Below, piece after piece: positions 60,891-64,000 of a stretch of 64,000 nt of DNA (position 1 is its first letter; each line of letters opens with the position of its first letter). A program made the translations under genes and the position numbers. The notes below the pieces were generated by a model. The model had not been told where the DNA came from and ran no database searches. It saw only the letters and a list, made by a program, of their open reading frames with translations. Source of the DNA: Streptomyces sp. 130 (lineage in GTDB: Bacteria; Actinomycetota; Actinomycetes; Streptomycetales; Streptomycetaceae); the NCBI RefSeq assembly GCF_007096885.1, contig NZ_VJNO01000016.1:62001-126000 (forward strand), given 5' to 3'.

Positions 60891-61784
60891 TCACCGTCGC
60901 ACCACCCAGTCCGCGATGCGGGTGAGCAAGGTCTCGTCGGCCGCGTTCTCCGCGTGCCCCATCCCGCGCTCCAGCCACAGCTCCGCCCCGTCGCCCGCGG
61001 CGGCGGCGAGCATGCGGGGGTGGTCGACCGGGAAGTACGGGTCCCGGTCGCCGTGCACGATCAGCAGGGGCGCCGGTGCGATCAGAGCGGCGGCCGCGAC
61101 CGGCGAGAGCGGGACCGGGTCCCACGCCTCCCGGTGGATGCGCGTGCGGAAGCCGTAGCGCCCGACGAGCCGTCCGGCGGGCCGGGTCACCAGCCAGTGC
61201 AGGCGGCGCATCGGGGCCGTCCCCCGGTAGTACCAGCGCGCCGGGGCGCTCACGGACACCACCGCGTCCGCGTGCGCCCCCATAAGCGCCCCTACGCGCC
61301 CACCGCGCTCCGCAACGCCCCGGTCCCCGCCGCTGCCCCCGCCCTCCCCGTCCTCCGCCGCCGGGGAGGCGTACAGCGCCCCGTGCCGCAGCACCACCGA
61401 GCCGCCCATCGAGAAGCCGACGGTCACCACCCGCCGGTGTCCGAGCGAACGCGCCCAGGCGACCGCCGCCGCCAGGTCCAGCACCTCCCGGTCGCCGACC
61501 GTGGAGTAGCCGCCGGACCTGCCGTGACCCCGGAAGGAGAAGGTCACCACCGCCGCGTACCGGGAGAACGTACGCACCGCCCGCCGCACCGCCGGACGGT
61601 CCACCGAACCGGTGAAACCGTGCGCGACGACGATCGCCGTTTCCCCGTCGTCATCCCCCGTACACGGGTCGTACACCGCCTCGATCCAGGTCCCGTCATC
61701 CGCCCGCAACGCGGCCCGCAGCGGGACGCGCGTGACGGGTCGAACAGCGGAATCCGGAATTCTCCCCTCGGACACAGAACTCAT
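60891..61784 (-). CDS. Alpha/beta hydrolase
   Basis: 297 aa. VVAHGFTGSVDRP is the oxyanion loop, VTVGFSMGGSVVLRHG the nucleophile elbow, LIVHGDRDPYFPVDHPR carries the acidic residue and GMGHAENA the catalytic His. A glycine/Glu-rich insert (EDGEGGGSGGDRG) sits in the cap. General esterase or peptidase-like hydrolase; the substrate is unknown. It is divergent from glnR. Confidence 0.82.
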   Translation of the reverse strand: MSSVSEGRIPDSAVRPVTRVPLRAALRADDGTWIEAVYDPCTGDDDGETAIVVAHGFTGSVDRPAVRRAVRTFSRYAAVVTFSFRGHGRSGGYSTVGDREVLDLAAAVAWARSLGHRRVVTVGFSMGGSVVLRHGALYASPAAEDGEGGGSGGDRGVAERGGRVGALMGAHADAVVSVSAPARWYYRGTAPMRRLHWLVTRPAGRLVGRYGFRTRIHREAWDPVPLSPVAAAALIAPAPLLIVHGDRDPYFPVDHPRMLAAAAGDGAELWLERGMGHAENAADETLLTRIADWVVRR

Positions 61785-61968
61785 GTGGGTTATTCTCCTG
61801 TGAAGAGGATCCGGGCAGAGCAGCCCCCGGGTCCTTTTGTGCTTTCCGGATGTTGTTACGGCAACGTTTCGGCAAGCTCAGCGGAACCGTACGAAGCAGA
61901 GCCGCATACTCCCCCGGGCCCCCGCCCGGGAGTGCCCCTCTCGCAGGGAACGAGGAGGACCGAACCTC

Positions 61969-62028
61969 ATGGGCGAGCCGACCGAGCACCATCAACGACC
62001 GATGAACCGGGCAGGTGGGCCGCGATGA
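61969..62028 (+). CDS. 19-aa upstream ORF coupled to glnR
   Basis: ATG 61969, preceded by a strong GAGGAGGACC, opens a frame of 19 codons whose TGA overlaps the glnR ATG (ATGA). The glnR start itself has only a weak ribosome site. Translation of this small ORF would bring ribosomes onto glnR. The peptide (rich in Glu, His, Arg, Pro) is not recognised. Confidence 0.5.
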   Translation: MGEPTEHHQRPMNRAGGPR

Positions 62029-62810
62029 GCTCCCTGCTGCTCCTGACGAATGCCCTCCAGCCGTCGACCGAGGTGCTGCCCGCCCTCGGCCTCCTGCTGC
62101 ACAGCGTGCGCGTCGCACCCGCCGAGGGCCCGGCGCTCGTGGACACCCCGGGTGCCGACGTCATCCTCGTGGACGGGCGCCGCGACCTGCCCCAGGTCCG
62201 CTCGCTCTGCCAGCTGCTGCGGTCCACCGGGCCCGGCTGCCCGCTGATCCTCGTGGTCACCGAGGGCGGCCTCGCGGCCGTCACCGCCGACTGGGGCATC
62301 GACGACGTGCTGCTCGACACCGCGGGCCCCGCCGAGGTCGAGGCCCGGCTGCGGCTGGCGACCGGCCGGCAGCAGATCACCGCCGACGACTCCCCGATGG
62401 AGATCCGCAACGGTGATCTCTCCGTGGACGAGGCGACCTACAGCGCGAAACTCAAGGGCCGCGTCCTCGACCTCACGTTCAAGGAATTCGAACTGCTCAA
62501 ATACCTGGCCCAGCACCCGGGCCGGGTCTTCACCCGCGCCCAGCTGCTCCAGGAGGTCTGGGGCTACGACTACTTCGGCGGTACGCGCACGGTGGACGTG
62601 CACGTACGGCGGCTGCGCGCCAAGCTCGGCCCCGAGCACGAGTCGCTGATCGGAACCGTCCGGAACGTGGGCTACCGATTCGTCGCTCCCGAGAAGGTCG
62701 AGCGGGCGGCCGAGGAGGCCAAGGCGGCCAAGCGGGGTGTCACCCGTCCGGAGCAGTCAGGCGTTGCCGAGGTCACGGAAGAAGCCCCGGTCCGGCCTGC
62801 CAAGAGGTAG
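62025..62810 (+). CDS. glnR: GlnR, global nitrogen response regulator
   Basis: 261 aa from ATG 62025. OmpR-type with an atypical receiver (LLLLTNALQPSTEVLPALG): Asp50 is kept (VILVDGRRD), but the acidic pair and the Lys of normal receivers are missing, as known for GlnR. The winged-helix domain has FKEFELLKYLAQHPGRVFTR, TVDVHVRRLRAKLG and GTVRNVGYRFVAP. GlnR (SCO4159 in S. coelicolor, from memory) activates glnA, nirB, nas and amt genes under nitrogen limitation and has no cognate kinase gene next to it. The nitrate genes at the left end of this window are of a type it controls. Confidence 0.94.
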   Translation: MSSLLLLTNALQPSTEVLPALGLLLHSVRVAPAEGPALVDTPGADVILVDGRRDLPQVRSLCQLLRSTGPGCPLILVVTEGGLAAVTADWGIDDVLLDTAGPAEVEARLRLATGRQQITADDSPMEIRNGDLSVDEATYSAKLKGRVLDLTFKEFELLKYLAQHPGRVFTRAQLLQEVWGYDYFGGTRTVDVHVRRLRAKLGPEHESLIGTVRNVGYRFVAPEKVERAAEEAKAAKRGVTRPEQSGVAEVTEEAPVRPAKR

Positions 62811-62834
62811 TTCCATCCGCGTAGACTGCCGCGC

Positions 62835-63875
62835 GTGGCCAAGGTGACGCGGGACGATGTGGCGAGACTGGCGGGGACGTCGACCGCAGTGGTCAGTTAC
62901 GTCATCAACAACGGACCCAGGCCGGTCGCCCCGGCCACGCGCGAGCGGGTGCTCGCCGCGATCAAGGAGCTGGGCTACCGGCCCGACCGGGTCGCCCAGG
63001 CCATGGCCTCGCGGCGGACCGATCTCATAGGGATGATCGTGCCGGACGCCCGGCAGCCGTTCTTCGCGGAGATGGCGCACGCGGTCGAACAGGCCGCCGC
63101 CGAGCGCGGGAAAATGGTCCTCGTCGGCAACTCCGACTACCGCGACGAGCGCGAGGTCCACTATCTGCGGGCCTTCCTCGGCATGCGGGTCTCCGGACTC
63201 ATCCTGGTCAGCCAGGGCCCCAGCGAGCGCGCCGCGGCGGAGATAGAGGCGTGGGACGCCCGGGTCGTGCTGCTGCACGAGCGGCCCGAGGCCATCGACG
63301 ACGTGGCGGTCGTCACGGACGACATCGGCGGCGCCCAGCTCGCCACCCGCCACCTCCTGGAGCACGGCAACGCCTACGTGGCCTGCCTCGGCGGCACGGA
63401 GGAGACCCCGTCCGTCGGCGACCCGGTCGCGGACCACGTCGAGGGGTGGCGGCGCGCGATGCACGAGTCCGGCCGCTCGACCGAGGGCCGCCTCTTCCAG
63501 GCCCCGTACAACCGCTACGACGCCTATCAGGTGGCCCTGAAACTCCTCTCGGGGCCGGAGAGGCCGCCGGCCATCTTCTGCGCCACCGACGACCAGGCGA
63601 TCGGCGTGCTGCGGGCCGCGCGCGAACTGCGCATCGACGTGCCGGGCGAGCTGGCCGTCGCCGGATTCGACGACGTCAAGGAGGCCGGGCTGACCGATCC
63701 GCCGCTCACCACGGTCTCCTCGGACCGCCCGGCGATGGCCCGGGCGGCGGTGGACCTGGTCCTCGACGACTCGCTGCGGGTGTCCGGATCGCGGCGGGAG
63801 AGGCTGAAACAGTTCCCCTCGGCGCTGGTGATCCGCCGCTCCTGCGGCTGCGGAGAGCCGCCGGCGTCCGCCTGA
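62835..63875 (+). CDS. LacI-family transcriptional regulator
   Basis: 346 aa from GTG 62835. The N-terminal HTH (TRDDVARLAGTSTAVVSYVI) and hinge (PATRERVLAAIKELGYRPDR) are standard, and the periplasmic-binding-protein-like effector domain follows (LIGMIVPDARQPFFAEMAHA; GFDDVKEAGLTDPPLTTV). It starts 25 bp after glnR in the same direction, so they may share a transcript. The ligand is unknown; the CGCGEPP tail has two cysteines (RRSCGCGEP). Confidence 0.88.
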   Translation: MAKVTRDDVARLAGTSTAVVSYVINNGPRPVAPATRERVLAAIKELGYRPDRVAQAMASRRTDLIGMIVPDARQPFFAEMAHAVEQAAAERGKMVLVGNSDYRDEREVHYLRAFLGMRVSGLILVSQGPSERAAAEIEAWDARVVLLHERPEAIDDVAVVTDDIGGAQLATRHLLEHGNAYVACLGGTEETPSVGDPVADHVEGWRRAMHESGRSTEGRLFQAPYNRYDAYQVALKLLSGPERPPAIFCATDDQAIGVLRAARELRIDVPGELAVAGFDDVKEAGLTDPPLTTVSSDRPAMARAAVDLVLDDSLRVSGSRRERLKQFPSALVIRRSCGCGEPPASA

Positions 63876-63967
63876 ACCCCGGCCTTCATATCGGGCATAC
63901 GCGGTTCTGCCGGGCTTCTCAGGGCGCCCTCACGCTCCTCTCATCTTCGCCGGACAGGCTCATAGAC

Positions 63968-64000
63968 ATGACAGAGAGCCAGCGCCCGAGCGGCGAGTAC
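63968..64000 (+). CDS. Start of the next gene (11 codons, cut by window edge), possibly HtrA-like protease
   Basis: ATG 63968 begins MTESQRPSGEY and runs off the window. In S. coelicolor the gene beyond the LacI regulator is a trypsin-like (HtrA/DegP) serine protease, and its N-terminus is of this type; this identity rests on synteny recalled from memory. No ribosome site is obvious. Confidence 0.4.
   Translation, partial: MTESQRPSGEY

Overview
The window is high-GC (about 72%) actinobacterial DNA with GTG and TTG starts, GTGA/ATGA stop-start overlaps and GGAGG-type ribosome sites. From about 19 kb to the right end the genes follow the conserved Streptomyces core, reversed relative to the usual S. 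coelicolor numbering: msiK, rlmB-cysS-ispF-ispD-carD, phoP-phoR/phoU, gpmA, mshA, rsiG, dtd, nur, a sulfurtransferase, glnR and the start of the next gene. The organism is therefore a Streptomyces or a very close relative.

Layout. 1-3.6 kb: the 3' end of an assimilatory nitrate reductase locus (truncated molybdenum catalytic subunit plus two FAD oxidoreductases, all joined by GTGA overlaps). 3.9-18.8 kb: an accessory block that looks like a compact biosynthetic cluster. Its right arm (+) has a Tat-exported carboxylesterase, then PhzC, an EntA-like dehydrogenase, PhzD and PhzE, which together predict chorismate -> aminodeoxyisochorismate -> dihydro-3-hydroxyanthranilate -> 3-hydroxyanthranilate. 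Its left arm (-) has an MFS exporter, a stand-alone IlvB-type acetohydroxyacid synthase, a stand-alone adenylate-forming ligase, an EamA exporter, an Ile-dioxygenase-like 2OG/Fe(II) amino acid hydroxylase and a CsaA tRNA-binding protein. An Rrf2 regulator with a perfect palindrome at its promoter sits between the arms. No carrier protein, NRPS or PKS is visible. The block ends at the 3' side of a tRNA-Thr(TGT) gene.

19-41 kb: sugar-importer ATPase MsiK, nucleotidyltransferase, DoxX-type membrane protein with an abnormal C-terminus, rRNA methyltransferase, CysS, MEP-pathway enzymes, CarD, the PhoRP two-component system with PhoU and a three-unit PHO box, a tiny Cys-rich metallothionein-like protein, MFS, phosphoglycerate mutase, a small toxin-antitoxin-like pair, mycothiol glycosyltransferase MshA and a methyltransferase. 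41-43 kb: an NlpC/P60 wall hydrolase whose own 3' end lies in a 107-bp tandem duplication, followed by about 1.2 kb of repeat-rich DNA without a convincing gene.

43-64 kb: PP2C phosphatase, DUF2516, HBHA-like protein, XRE regulator, lactonase-like metallohydrolase, an eroded hydrolase fragment, Eis-type acetyltransferase, asparaginase, RsiG (two perfect c-di-GMP-binding motifs), Dtd, YgfZ, Nur, nitrobindin-like protein, a translationally coupled set of three membrane-anchored proteins of unknown function, and a sulfur-related group (DsrE, DUF1416, rhodanese with a Cys-containing leader peptide, MoaD-like). The end holds GlnR, preceded by a translationally coupled upstream ORF, a LacI regulator, and the first 11 codons of another gene.
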